Assembly: GCA_017427385.1 (NCBI GenBank)
Contig: JAFRSW010000009.1
Location: forward strand, 1 to 35,707
Origin: Bacteroidales bacterium
GTDB taxonomy: Bacteria > Bacteroidota > Bacteroidia > Bacteroidales > UBA932
Direction: 5' to 3'
Length of the DNA: 35,707 nt
The notes below the pieces were generated by a model, which was not told the origin of the DNA, ran no database searches, and worked only from the letters and a program-made list of their open reading frames with translations. This document shows, one piece after another, positions 15,440 to 23,448 of the stretch; positions within the stretch are counted from its first letter, which is position 1, and every line of letters starts with the position of its first letter. The position numbers and the translations under genes are program-made.

Positions 15440-17299
15440 ATGGATAAGAATACTATCACAGGTTTCGTCCTGATCGCGGTAATTTTATTCGGTTTCACAT
15501 TCTATCAGTCCAGACAAGCCCGCAAGGCAGCTGAATGGCTGGCCCAGCAGGATTCTATCGCACTTGCCGCCAGGATCGCGGCAGGCGATACCGTGGAATA
15601 TGCAGTGCCGGCGGAACCGTCAGAAACCGCCGTGGCCGCCACTCAGGAGCCCTCAGCCCAGGCTGCCATCTACAAGGACGCCGCCCTCGAGGCTGCACAT
15701 AATGCCGCCGCGCAGTTGGTAAAACTGGAGAACGACAAGATAGCCCTCACGCTCACAAGCCAGGGCGCACAGCCCTACAACGTTCTTGTTAAGGACTATT
15801 TCAACTACGACAGCACCGCGCTCTACATCTTCAAGGATGGCGGAGCATCCTACTCCGTAAGCGTCTACACCGGCGAGTTCATCCAGACCAAGGACTTCAA
15901 CTTCCAGATCGCGGAGCAGAACGACACATGCGTAGTCTTCCGTCTCCCGTTCTCCGACGGCGGATACATCGAGCAGCGCTATGCCCTTCAGGCCGGATCG
16001 TACATGGTAGACAACACCCTTTCCTTCATCGAGATGGGCAGCGTTCCCAGGAACGTATCCTCCATCGACATAGACTACTCAATGATCATCCCCCGCATGG
16101 AGAAGGGCTACAAGAACGAGGCTCAGTACTCCAAGCTGGATTTCTATCAGGAAGGGGATAAGAAGCCCACGGAGATCGGCCGCAGCCGCAATGGCAATAA
16201 GCGTGTCGACTCCCGTGTGAGCTGGTTCGCATTCCAGCAGCAGTTCTTCTCCGCCATCTTCCGCGCCAAGAACCAGTTCTCCTCCGGATCCTTCGACGTA
16301 GCTTTCTTCCCTCAGGAAGACGAGTCCCGCAACCTGATGGCCTGCAACGCAAAGATGCGCGTCGAGTACCGTCCAGGGCAGGACAACGTCATCCCCATGG
16401 AGATGTACCTTGGCCCCAACCACTACAAGACACTGCGCGAATACGGACAGAAATACGAGAAGGTCATCCCTCTGGGAGGCTCGCTCGTGGGGTGGTTCAC
16501 CAAATACGTCATCATCCCCATGTTCGATTTCTTCCACCGTTTCATATCCAATTTCGGCCTGATCATCCTGCTGATGACCATCGTCATCAAACTGGTGGTG
16601 TTCCCGCTGACCTACAAGTCATTTGCGTCATCCTCCATCATGGCCATACTCAAGCCGGAAATCGAGAAGATCAACGCCAAGTATCCCAAGCAGGAAGATG
16701 CGATGAAGAAGCAGCAGGCCACCATGGCCCTATACAACAAGGCCGGAGCCAATCCTATGGGAGGATGCCTGCCTACGCTGCTCACCTTCCCTATACTCTG
16801 GGCGATGTTCCGCTTCTTCCCAGCATCCATCGAGTTGCGCCAGCAGCCCTTCCTTTGGGCACATGACCTCTCCACCTACGATGCCATCCTGGAATTCGGT
16901 CACCGCGTGCCGCTGATAGGAGACCACCTCTCCCTGTTCGCGCTGCTGATGGCCGTCACCATGTGGATATACAGCAAGATGACCATGTCCGGGCAGGCTA
17001 CGGCCAACGACCCGAACGCACAGAGCATGCAGTTCATGACCAAGTGGATGATGCCCATCATGATGTTCTTCATCTGCAACAGCCTGTCTGCAGCTCTGAG
17101 CTACTATTATCTGCTTTCCCAGCTCATCAGCATGCTGCAGATCTGGGTGATACGCAAGTTTATCGTAAAGCCCGAGAAGGTGTATGCAAGGATGGCTGCC
17201 AACGAGAATAAGCCCGTCAAGAAGAGCAAATGGCAGCAAAGGCTGGAAGAAGCTCAGAGAATGCAGGAACAACAGATGCGTCAACAAAGGAAACGATGA
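15440..17299 (+). CDS. yidC: Membrane protein insertase YidC
   Basis: The 619-residue protein has an N-terminal membrane helix (ITGFVLIAVILFGFTFY), a large periplasmic beta-supersandwich domain (about residues 80-340), and the conserved C-terminal insertase core: LIILLMTIVIKLVVFPLTYKS, NPMGGCLPTLLTFPILWAMF and the last helices around SLFALLMAVTMWIYSKM and MMFFICNSLSAALSYYYLLSQ. The tail is very basic (RLEEAQRMQEQQMRQQRKR), as expected for ribosome contact. YidC inserts membrane proteins with or without SecYEG. Its TGA overlaps the ATG of yggS. Confidence 0.96.
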   Translation: MDKNTITGFVLIAVILFGFTFYQSRQARKAAEWLAQQDSIALAARIAAGDTVEYAVPAEPSETAVAATQEPSAQAAIYKDAALEAAHNAAAQLVKLENDKIALTLTSQGAQPYNVLVKDYFNYDSTALYIFKDGGASYSVSVYTGEFIQTKDFNFQIAEQNDTCVVFRLPFSDGGYIEQRYALQAGSYMVDNTLSFIEMGSVPRNVSSIDIDYSMIIPRMEKGYKNEAQYSKLDFYQEGDKKPTEIGRSRNGNKRVDSRVSWFAFQQQFFSAIFRAKNQFSSGSFDVAFFPQEDESRNLMACNAKMRVEYRPGQDNVIPMEMYLGPNHYKTLREYGQKYEKVIPLGGSLVGWFTKYVIIPMFDFFHRFISNFGLIILLMTIVIKLVVFPLTYKSFASSSIMAILKPEIEKINAKYPKQEDAMKKQQATMALYNKAGANPMGGCLPTLLTFPILWAMFRFFPASIELRQQPFLWAHDLSTYDAILEFGHRVPLIGDHLSLFALLMAVTMWIYSKMTMSGQATANDPNAQSMQFMTKWMMPIMMFFICNSLSAALSYYYLLSQLISMLQIWVIRKFIVKPEKVYARMAANENKPVKKSKWQQRLEEAQRMQEQQMRQQRKR

Positions 17300-17952
17300 T
17301 TGCATTTAATCTTGATAAAATCAAGGAGGAACTGCCATCAGGGGTTAAACTGGTGGCAGTTTCCAAATTCCATCCCTTCGAGGCCATCCTGGAGGCCTAC
17401 AATGAGGGCCAGAGGGCTTTTGGGGAGAATCGTCCGCAGGAATTCGCAGCCAAGGCTGTGCAGTTGCCGCCGGACATCGAATGGCACTTCATAGGGCATC
17501 TGCAGACCAATAAATTGAAACTGGTGCTGCCTTATGCCTATATGGTGGAATCCATCGACACCCTGCATCTACTGGAGGCTGTGAACAACTGGGGAGAGAA
17601 GAATAATAAGGTGATCAGCGTGCTTCTGGAAGTGCATATCGGTGCGGAAGAAACCAAGCAGGGCTTCACTCCTTCGGAGGTGAAAGCGGTGCTGCAGATG
17701 GCAGGTGAGTTCCCCTTCGTGCATTTCCGCGGCCTCATGGGCATGGCATCGCATACCGAAGATGAAGAAGCCATATCGGCTGATTTTCAGACGATCAAGG
17801 CCCTGTTCGATGAATGCCGCGCGCAGTATCCGCAGTTCACCGATTTCGACCAGCTATCCATTGGCATGTCGGACGATTGGCAGATCGCTACCCGCTATGG
17901 CAGCACGGAGGTGCGCATAGGAACTGCCATATTTGGCAGTCGGGAATACTAA
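17296..17952 (+). CDS. YggS/PLPBP family pyridoxal-phosphate homeostasis protein
   Basis: The 218-residue single-domain PLP protein has the Lys24 site in VAVSKFHP, FGENRPQEF, WHFIGHLQTNK, FRGLMGMASHTED, and LSIGMSDDWQIATRYGSTEVRIGTAIFG, all diagnostic of YggS/PROSC. These proteins buffer PLP in the cytoplasm and have no known catalytic activity. The ATG at 17296 overlaps the yidC stop (ATGA), showing translational coupling; longer frames from 17230 lie inside yidC and are unlikely. Confidence 0.93.
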   Translation: MIAFNLDKIKEELPSGVKLVAVSKFHPFEAILEAYNEGQRAFGENRPQEFAAKAVQLPPDIEWHFIGHLQTNKLKLVLPYAYMVESIDTLHLLEAVNNWGEKNNKVISVLLEVHIGAEETKQGFTPSEVKAVLQMAGEFPFVHFRGLMGMASHTEDEEAISADFQTIKALFDECRAQYPQFTDFDQLSIGMSDDWQIATRYGSTEVRIGTAIFGSREY

Positions 17953-17975
17953 TTCTGCAGGTTTTGCAAAAAAAG

Positions 17976-18007
17976 TTTGCATATTAAATATCTTATTCTT
18001 TTATTTG
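17976..18007 (+). promoter_or_regulatory. -33/-7 promoter of the trp leader and trpB2
   Basis: TTTG at 17976-17979, 20 bases, then TTTATTTG at 18000-18007, one mismatch from TAnnTTTG. Using the G-to-start spacing seen at rnpB, transcription should begin around 18013-18015, at or just before the leader-peptide ATG. Confidence 0.6.
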
Positions 18008-18014
18008 CAGAAGA

Positions 18015-18068
18015 ATGATGACAATCGCAAATATCTGGTGGTGGCGCTTACAACTCAAAAAGTCGTAA
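18015..18068 (+). CDS. trpL: Tryptophan leader peptide with three consecutive Trp codons
   Basis: This 17-codon frame encodes MMTIANIWWWRLQLKKS and then TAA. Three TGG codons in a row at 18036-18044 are very improbable by chance in a short leader directly upstream of a tryptophan synthase gene. The reading frame ends inside the 5' arm of a predicted antiterminator (18063-18072), as in the E. coli trp attenuator. It is too short for normal ORF calling. The initiation codon may be the first or second ATG; both are in frame, and the transcript would have almost no 5' leader. The assignment rests on codon content, position and matching RNA structure. Confidence 0.85.
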   Translation: MMTIANIWWWRLQLKKS

Positions 18069-18133
18069 GTTCCATTGCCGTATATATAGGAGTCAAGCAG
18101 CATATCGGACTTACGATGTGCTGCTTTTTTTTT
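18047..18133 (+). promoter_or_regulatory. Ribosome-mediated transcription attenuator of trpB2
   Basis: Three short segments are mutually complementary: 1 = CTTAC (18047-18051), 2 = TCGTAAGTTC (18063-18072) and 3 = GGACTTACGA (18107-18116). Segments 1 and 2 give a pause hairpin, and 2 and 3 a 10-bp antiterminator (one G-U pair). Segment 3 overlaps the loop and 3' arm of the terminator (18095-18126). Segment 2 starts at the last sense codon and stop of the leader peptide. A ribosome stalled on the Trp codons, about 20 bases upstream, leaves segment 2 free and allows antitermination; a ribosome at the stop codon covers it and lets the terminator form. Confidence 0.85.
18095..18133 (+). terminator. 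Intrinsic terminator of the trp attenuator
   Basis: AAGCAGCATATCG (18095-18107) pairs with CGATGTGCTGCTT (18114-18126) over 13 positions with one U-G wobble, around a six-base loop. Nine Ts follow at 18125-18133. It is 33 bases before the trpB2 start and is far stronger than needed by chance. Confidence 0.92.
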
Positions 18134-18166
18134 GTTAGAAACTCAAACAATTAACACCAATACATT

Positions 18167-19534
18167 ATGAAACAGAAGAAGTTCATGCTGCCGGAATCCG
18201 AGATTCCTACGCACTATTTCAACATCCAGGCCGTGATGCCGAACAAGCCCCTCCCGTTCCTCCATCCTGCCACGCGCCAGCCGCTTAAGCCCGAAGATCT
18301 CTATCCCATCTTCTGCAAGGCATGCGCCGATCAGGAACTGAATCAGACCGATGAGTGGATTCCTATCCCGGAAGAGGTGCGTGAGCAGTATGCCGCATAC
18401 CGTTGCACTCCGCTGGTGCGCGCCTACGAGCTTGAGAAGGCTCTCGGCACTCCCGCCCACATCTACTTCAAGAACGAGAGCGTGAGCCCTGCCGGCAGCC
18501 ATAAGCTGAATTCTGCAATCGCCCAGGCATACTATGCCAAGGAGCAGGGGATTACCAACCTGACCACCGAGACCGGTGCCGGCCAATGGGGTGGTGCCCT
18601 CAGCTATGCCACTAAGAAATTCGGCATAGACTGCGCCGTTTATATGGTAAAGGTCAGTTATGAGCAAAAGCCCTACAGGCGCTCTATCATGCAGACCTTC
18701 GGCGCAGCCATCACCCCTTCACCTTCGATGAGCACACGTGCGGGAAAGGATATCATTACCAGGAATCCTAACGACCAGGGCTCTTTGGGCTGCGCCATAT
18801 CCGAAGCCATAGAATTGGCTGTGTCTACTCCTAACTGCAAATATGCTTTGGGATCGGTGCTCAACCATGTCTGCCTCCATCAGAGCATCATAGGCCTGGA
18901 GGCCGAAAAGCAGATGGCTCTGGCAGGGGAGTATCCGGACATAGTGATTGCCTGCTTCGGCGGCGGTTCCAACTTCTCGGGTATTGCATATCCCTTCATG
19001 CGTCACAATATCCAGGAAGGGAAGAAAACGCGCTTCATAGCAGCAGAACCCTGCTCTTGCCCTAAACTCACCAAAGGCAAGTTCGAATATGACTTCGGGG
19101 ATGAGGCCGGAATGACTCCTCTGCTGCCTATGTTCACTCTCGGACATACCTTCAAGCCCGCATCCATACATGCAGGAGGCCTGCGCTACCATGGCGCCGG
19201 CGTCATCCTCAGCCAGCTGATGAAGGATGGATTCATGGAGGCGGTGGATATCGAACAGCTTGATTCGTTCCGCGCCGGCGTGCTCTTCGCCCGCACCGAG
19301 GGCATAATCCCCGCTCCGGAATCCTGCCATGCTATCGCCGCCACCATCACAGAAGCCCTGAAGTGCAAGGAAACAGGCGAGGCCAAGACCATCCTCTTCA
19401 ACCTGTCCGGACATGGATTCGTGGATATGGGTGCATACGACAGCTACTTCTCCGGAGAGATGCAGAACTACCACGTATCTGATGAGGAACTCGGCCGCTT
19501 TATAAAGAGCGCCGACGAGCTTAACAAGCAGTAA
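18167..19534 (+). CDS. trpB: Tryptophan synthase beta chain-like enzyme, TrpB2 type
   Basis: This 455-residue protein is longer than TrpB1 (about 400) and has the TrpB2 pattern: an extended N-terminus (LPESEIPTHYFNIQA), PAGSHKLNSA with PLP-Lys113, TETGAGQWGGALSYA with catalytic Glu135, and the PLP-phosphate loop GGGSN at 265-269. It condenses indole with serine to form tryptophan. TrpB2 usually does not partner with TrpA and there is no trpA nearby, so indole salvage is the likely role. Control by a Trp-codon attenuator directly upstream supports a tryptophan-forming function. It overlaps the convergent arginase-like gene by 14 bases. Confidence 0.93.
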   Translation: MKQKKFMLPESEIPTHYFNIQAVMPNKPLPFLHPATRQPLKPEDLYPIFCKACADQELNQTDEWIPIPEEVREQYAAYRCTPLVRAYELEKALGTPAHIYFKNESVSPAGSHKLNSAIAQAYYAKEQGITNLTTETGAGQWGGALSYATKKFGIDCAVYMVKVSYEQKPYRRSIMQTFGAAITPSPSMSTRAGKDIITRNPNDQGSLGCAISEAIELAVSTPNCKYALGSVLNHVCLHQSIIGLEAEKQMALAGEYPDIVIACFGGGSNFSGIAYPFMRHNIQEGKKTRFIAAEPCSCPKLTKGKFEYDFGDEAGMTPLLPMFTLGHTFKPASIHAGGLRYHGAGVILSQLMKDGFMEAVDIEQLDSFRAGVLFARTEGIIPAPESCHAIAATITEALKCKETGEAKTILFNLSGHGFVDMGAYDSYFSGEMQNYHVSDEELGRFIKSADELNKQ

Positions 19535-20129
19535 AGTACTTTTGTAGCACATTCCTGGTCCAGCGGTTGATTGCAAAATCTTCCGCTGTGCCGCCTTGTG
19601 CAGCGGTAATGCCCCCGCAGATATCAACCCCCACCAACTCCTTGCCGGCAAGGGCATCATCGATAGCGACCAGCAACTCCTGCAAGCTTGCAGTGCCCTG
19701 GTCCCAGTTGGTGCGGGCATATTCCGGGGATAGCCAATCCAGGTCTATACTTAGATAAACGCGGTCCGATTCCTCCACGAGCAGGGGATTGTACTGCCGG
19801 GAATGTGCTACCCAGCCCCCACAGGACAGAATTCCGCCGCCAAACAGCGGATCCTGGTCGTCGGGATGATGATCGATGAGCACAAGCTGCGTGGGCTCGA
19901 GCAGGGAGCGCATCCAGATGTCGGTCAGATAGTGATAATCGCCTCCGTCAATCCAATGTAAAGCATTGAGTGGCAGCGACTTGAAAGCCGCCTCAATCGC
20001 CGATTCCGCCTCGGCATCGCAGTAGCATGTGGTGCCTCCGAGACCTGTAAGGTCTAGCTGCAAAGCGCCCGACGGGGACCATTCCTCGTCGGAAAAAAGG
20101 CTGCTCATATGCACTAAAAGCGATTTCAT
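19521..20129 (-). CDS. Small arginase/ureohydrolase-fold family protein
   Basis: The protein has about 202 residues, shorter than true arginases (about 300). In order it shows the dimetal-site motifs of the fold: GGDYH (62-66, like GGDHS), DHHPD (86-90, like DAHxD) and SIDLDWLSP (127-135, like SxDxDxxDP, but with Ser for the last Asp), then GVDICGG (167-173). GTTCYCDAEA and GGGILSCGGWV are characteristic of a small Bacteroidota subfamily with this fold. The substrate is unknown; a guanidino or acetyl-polyamine hydrolase activity is only a guess. The ATG at 20129 is chosen because a TAACTTTG promoter element (20143-20136) overlaps the three-codon-longer start. Confidence 0.75.
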   Translation of the reverse strand: MKSLLVHMSSLFSDEEWSPSGALQLDLTGLGGTTCYCDAEAESAIEAAFKSLPLNALHWIDGGDYHYLTDIWMRSLLEPTQLVLIDHHPDDQDPLFGGGILSCGGWVAHSRQYNPLLVEESDRVYLSIDLDWLSPEYARTNWDQGTASLQELLVAIDDALAGKELVGVDICGGITAAQGGTAEDFAINRWTRNVLQKYFTAC

Positions 20130-20135
20130 CGCTGT

Positions 20136-20143
20136 CAAAGTTA
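20136..20143 (-). promoter_or_regulatory. -7 promoter element for the arginase-like gene
   Basis: The minus strand reads TAACTTTG. The expected transcription start would fall at about 20128-20129, on the chosen ATG, so the mRNA could be leaderless. Confidence 0.5.
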
Positions 20144-20164
20144 GGAAAAAACAAAAAAATAACC

Positions 20165-20172
20165 TATTTTTG
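20165..20172 (+). promoter_or_regulatory. -7 promoter element for the glycine cleavage operon
   Basis: TATTTTTG matches TAnnTTTG and lies 19 bases before the ATG at 20192. The 53-base gap between the divergent genes leaves no room for a glycine riboswitch. Confidence 0.5.
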
Positions 20173-20191
20173 TATGATTCAGTTATAGATT

Positions 20192-20659
20192 ATGGCTTTG
20201 GAACCCACATTCCCTCTGGATCCCGAAAAGGTCTATTTCTCTGCCGATGAGCTCACGCTCCCGACGGAGGAGGGAGAAAAAACCCTGAAAATGGGTTACT
20301 GGATTCTCGAAGACCCCATCCGCATCCACAAGCTCATAGTTAAGGAAAAGACCCTCCACGTAGATGAAATGGAGGTTCTCCGCCCTCTGGAAAGCAAACT
20401 TCGCAAGGCGGATCCCGATTATTACAAGCGCTTCGTTGGGCTTAAGCTCATCATCGACTATCCTGGGTACAGCAGCGGCATAGTCGCGAGCATCCCATTT
20501 GAGAACGACCCGCTGGGATTCTACAAGTGGTGGCGCAAGGGTGCACACGAAGACAAGGTCTATCTGTCCCTCGGCCGCCAGATACAACTTTTCCAGAAGG
20601 TTGCGATGATGGATCCCAAACTGATTTTGAAAAAGGACCTGGAAATACTCAGGCGATAG
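20192..20659 (+). CDS. Protein of unknown function at the head of the gcv operon
   Basis: The product has 155 residues, with no signal peptide or membrane helix, so it is probably cytoplasmic. It is rich in charged residues and has a YWILEDPIRIHKLIV segment, a GLKLIIDYPGYSSGIVASIPFENDPLGFYKWWRKG region in the middle, and a helical, basic C-terminus (PKLILKKDLEILRR). I do not recognise a family. Its stop codon is five bases before gcvT and the promoter lies upstream of it, so it should be cotranscribed with the glycine cleavage genes. It is not the L protein (lipoamide dehydrogenase), a lipoate ligase or a known gcv regulator. Confidence 0.8.
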   Translation: MALEPTFPLDPEKVYFSADELTLPTEEGEKTLKMGYWILEDPIRIHKLIVKEKTLHVDEMEVLRPLESKLRKADPDYYKRFVGLKLIIDYPGYSSGIVASIPFENDPLGFYKWWRKGAHEDKVYLSLGRQIQLFQKVAMMDPKLILKKDLEILRR

Positions 20660-20664
20660 CATAA

Positions 20665-21765
20665 ATGGATAACCAATTGAAAATCACTTGTCTCCACGGC
20701 GAACACGTAGCCCTTGGAGCAAAAATGAGCCCTTTCGCAGGCTTCGACATGCCCATCCAGTACAGCTCCATCACAGAAGAGCATAACGCAGTACGCCACG
20801 CGGCGGGCATCTTCGATGTATCCCACATGGGCGAGATATTCATCAACGGCCCTCAGGCAGAGGAGTTTGTGAATCACATCTTCACCAACGACGTGCGCCC
20901 CATGGAACCCGGTTCCATCCTCTACGGCATGATGCTCTATGAGGACGGTGGCACCGTGGATGACCTCCTGGTGTACAAGGAATACGCTCCCGATGCATTC
21001 CTGCTCGTGGTGAACGCCGCCAACATCGACAAGGATTACCAGTGGATACTCAAGCAGGCAGAAGGATACAAGGTAGGCATCCTGAACGACTCTGACAATT
21101 GGGGCCAGGTGGCCGTACAGGGCCCCGGCGCAGAGGCTGTCGTATGCAAGGTGCTCGGCACGGATGTATCCGGCGTAGCCTTCTACCACTTTGTGGATTC
21201 CGAACTCTACGGCAAGCGCGCCATCTTCAGCCGCACAGGCTACACGGGCGAGGATGGATTCGAGATCTACGCCACTCCCGAGGCCATCGTAGACCTATGG
21301 AAGGCCTTCCTGGCCGCCGGCGTTGCCCCTTGCGGACTCGGCTGCCGCGATACTCTCCGCTTCGAGGCGGGCCTCCCGCTCTACGGCGACGAGCTCACCC
21401 CCGAGATCTCCCCGGTCATGGCAGGATTCTCCATGTTCTGCAAGCTGGACAAGCCCGAATTCATCGGCAAGGATGCCCTCGTGAAGCAGAAGACCGAAGG
21501 CGTTGCCAAGAAACTGGTCGGCATCGAAATCGCCGACAGGGCCATCCCGCGCGCAGGTTATCCCGTTGTGCTGGACGATGGCACCCAGGTCGGCGTGGTC
21601 ACCACCGGCTACCACTCCATCAGCCTCGACAAGAGCATCTGCTTCGCCCTCGTCGATGCGCAGTATGCGCCCCTGGGCACAGCACTCAACATTCAGATCC
21701 GCCACAAGGTATTCCCCGGCGTGACCGTAAAGAAAAGATTTTATCAAACAAACTATAAGAAATGA
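20665..21765 (+). CDS. gcvT: Glycine cleavage system T protein (aminomethyltransferase)
   Basis: The 366-residue tetrahydrofolate-dependent aminomethyltransferase takes the methylene group from the aminomethyl-lipoyl arm of H protein. Typical motifs are [31 protein letters not shown] (with the folate-contacting Asp in the family), [44 protein letters not shown] and [18 protein letters not shown]. Length is normal. The TGA overlaps the gcvH ATG, showing translational coupling. Confidence 0.97.
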   Translation: MDNQLKITCLHGEHVALGAKMSPFAGFDMPIQYSSITEEHNAVRHAAGIFDVSHMGEIFINGPQAEEFVNHIFTNDVRPMEPGSILYGMMLYEDGGTVDDLLVYKEYAPDAFLLVVNAANIDKDYQWILKQAEGYKVGILNDSDNWGQVAVQGPGAEAVVCKVLGTDVSGVAFYHFVDSELYGKRAIFSRTGYTGEDGFEIYATPEAIVDLWKAFLAAGVAPCGLGCRDTLRFEAGLPLYGDELTPEISPVMAGFSMFCKLDKPEFIGKDALVKQKTEGVAKKLVGIEIADRAIPRAGYPVVLDDGTQVGVVTTGYHSISLDKSICFALVDAQYAPLGTALNIQIRHKVFPGVTVKKRFYQTNYKK

Positions 21766-22139
21766 GCAAGATTCTAGACGAGCTTCTCTACAGCGAATCC
21801 CACGAATGGGTTAAAGTAGATGGAAATATCGCCATCATCGGCGTCAGCGACTTCGCACAGGCAGAAATGGGTGACATCACCTATGTCGATGTGCCTGCAG
21901 AGGGTGACACCGTCACCAAGGAAGAGGATTTCGGCGCCCTCGAGAGCGTGAAGGCCTCCAGCGAACTGTATTCTCCCGTAAGCGGCGAGGTTGTTGCCGT
22001 CAACGAGGAACTTGAAGACAAGCCCGAACTCATCAACGAAGATCCCTACGGCGCTTGGATCATCAAGGTCGAAATGAGCGACAAGAGCGAGCTGGAAACA
22101 CTGCTCAACGCTGCTGCATACGCCGAAATAGCAAAATAA
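21762..22139 (+). CDS. gcvH: Glycine cleavage system H protein
   Basis: This 125-residue lipoyl carrier has the lipoyl-lysine Lys64 in [19 protein letters not shown], and [35 protein letters not shown] at the N-terminal side, which is classic H protein. It shuttles the aminomethyl group between P, T and L proteins. It overlaps gcvT by four bases and is followed seven bases later by gcvPA. Confidence 0.98.
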   Translation: MSKILDELLYSESHEWVKVDGNIAIIGVSDFAQAEMGDITYVDVPAEGDTVTKEEDFGALESVKASSELYSPVSGEVVAVNEELEDKPELINEDPYGAWIIKVEMSDKSELETLLNAAAYAEIAK

Positions 22140-22146
22140 AACGGAT

Positions 22147-23448
22147 ATGGCGGGATTTTCTTATTTCCCTCATACCGACGATGATATCCGCGTGATGCTC
22201 GAGCGGGTAGGCGTCCGGAGCCTGGACGACCTCTACTCCGACGTGCCCGCGGATTTCATTTATAAGGGGGAATATGACCTGCCTGCCGCCATGAGCGAGC
22301 AGGAGGTCCGGGATTTCTTCGAAGAGCTTGGCAAGAAGAACACACAGCTCAAGGTGTTCGTGGGCCAGGGCGCATACGACCATTACGTGCCGTCCGTCCT
22401 TCCTTACATCACCTCGCGCAGCGAGTTTCTCACGGCCTACACTCCCTACCAGTGCGAGATTTCGCAGGGAACGCTCCGCTACATCTTCGAATGGCAGTCC
22501 ATGGTCTGTCGCCTCACGGGGATGGATGTGGCTAACGCTTCCATGTATGATGGCCCTTCGGCAGCCGCCGAGGCTCTTAGGATGAGCGTGGCCTGCACCC
22601 GCAAGCGGAACAAGGTTGTGGTTTCCACCAAGCTGATGCAGAACGTGCTGGACGTGGTGAAGACCTACCTCAAGTATCCTGATATCGAGGTCGTATATGC
22701 CTGGGACGTGCTTACCGAACTCGGCCCGGACGTTGCCGGTGTGATAGTCCCCTCCATCTGCCGTCACGGCGTCATCCAGGACCTGACGGGCATCGCCGAC
22801 GCGGTTCATGCCGCCGGCGCCCTGCTGATAGAATACTGTGATCCTTCCGCCCTGGCAGTCCTCAAGACCCCCGCAGAATGGGGCGCGGATATCGCTGTGG
22901 GTGACGGACAGTCCCTCGGCATTCCTCTCTGCTACGGCGGTCCCTATGTGGGATTCCTTGCCTGCAAGAGCGACTACATGCGCAAGCTCCCCGGCCGCAT
23001 AGTCGGCCAGAGCGTTGATGCTTCTGGAAAGCGTTGCTTCGTGCTTACACTTCAGGCCCGCGAGCAGCACATCCGCCGCGAAAAGGCTACTTCCAACATC
23101 TGCTCCAACCAGAGTCTGATGGCCCTCTGGGTCACCGTTTATCTCTCTCTGATGGGCCCTGAAGGCCTCCGCAAGGTGAACGAGCTCTCCTGCGCAGGTG
23201 CGCATTATCTCTACGACGAACTGCTCAAGACCGGCCGCTTCGAGGAGGCATTCCCCGGACGTCCGTTCCTCAAGGAGTTCTGCCTCAAGCCTCTGGTTCC
23301 TGTGGCAACCCTGCAGCAGAAGCTGCTGGATGCCGGATTCTTCGGCGCCCTCGAACTCGACGGCTACGTTACTTTCTGTGTGACTGAAAAGCGCACCAAG
23401 GCTGAAATCGACGCCCTGGTAGCAGTTGTAAAGGAGATTGCGTTATGA
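22147..23448 (+). CDS. gcvPA: Glycine dehydrogenase (decarboxylating) subunit 1, GcvPA
   Basis: The 433-residue N-terminal half of the P protein is encoded as a separate subunit. The start FSYFPHTDDDIRVML, then VGQGAYDHYVPSVLPYITSRSEFLTAYTPYQCEISQGTLRYIFEWQSMV, NASMYDGPSAAAEAL and QSLGIPLCYGGPYVGF are diagnostic. This half lacks the PLP lysine and acts with GcvPB to decarboxylate glycine. Split P proteins are common in Firmicutes, Thermotogae and archaea. Many Bacteroidota have a single-chain GcvP. Its stop overlaps the gcvPB ATG. Confidence 0.96.
   Translation: MAGFSYFPHTDDDIRVMLERVGVRSLDDLYSDVPADFIYKGEYDLPAAMSEQEVRDFFEELGKKNTQLKVFVGQGAYDHYVPSVLPYITSRSEFLTAYTPYQCEISQGTLRYIFEWQSMVCRLTGMDVANASMYDGPSAAAEALRMSVACTRKRNKVVVSTKLMQNVLDVVKTYLKYPDIEVVYAWDVLTELGPDVAGVIVPSICRHGVIQDLTGIADAVHAAGALLIEYCDPSALAVLKTPAEWGADIAVGDGQSLGIPLCYGGPYVGFLACKSDYMRKLPGRIVGQSVDASGKRCFVLTLQAREQHIRREKATSNICSNQSLMALWVTVYLSLMGPEGLRKVNELSCAGAHYLYDELLKTGRFEEAFPGRPFLKEFCLKPLVPVATLQQKLLDAGFFGALELDGYVTFCVTEKRTKAEIDALVAVVKEIAL

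Noticed and set aside
20139-20191. Glycine riboswitch before the glycine cleavage operon
   Set aside because: The gap is only 53 bases and is AT-rich promoter sequence; no aptamer core is present.
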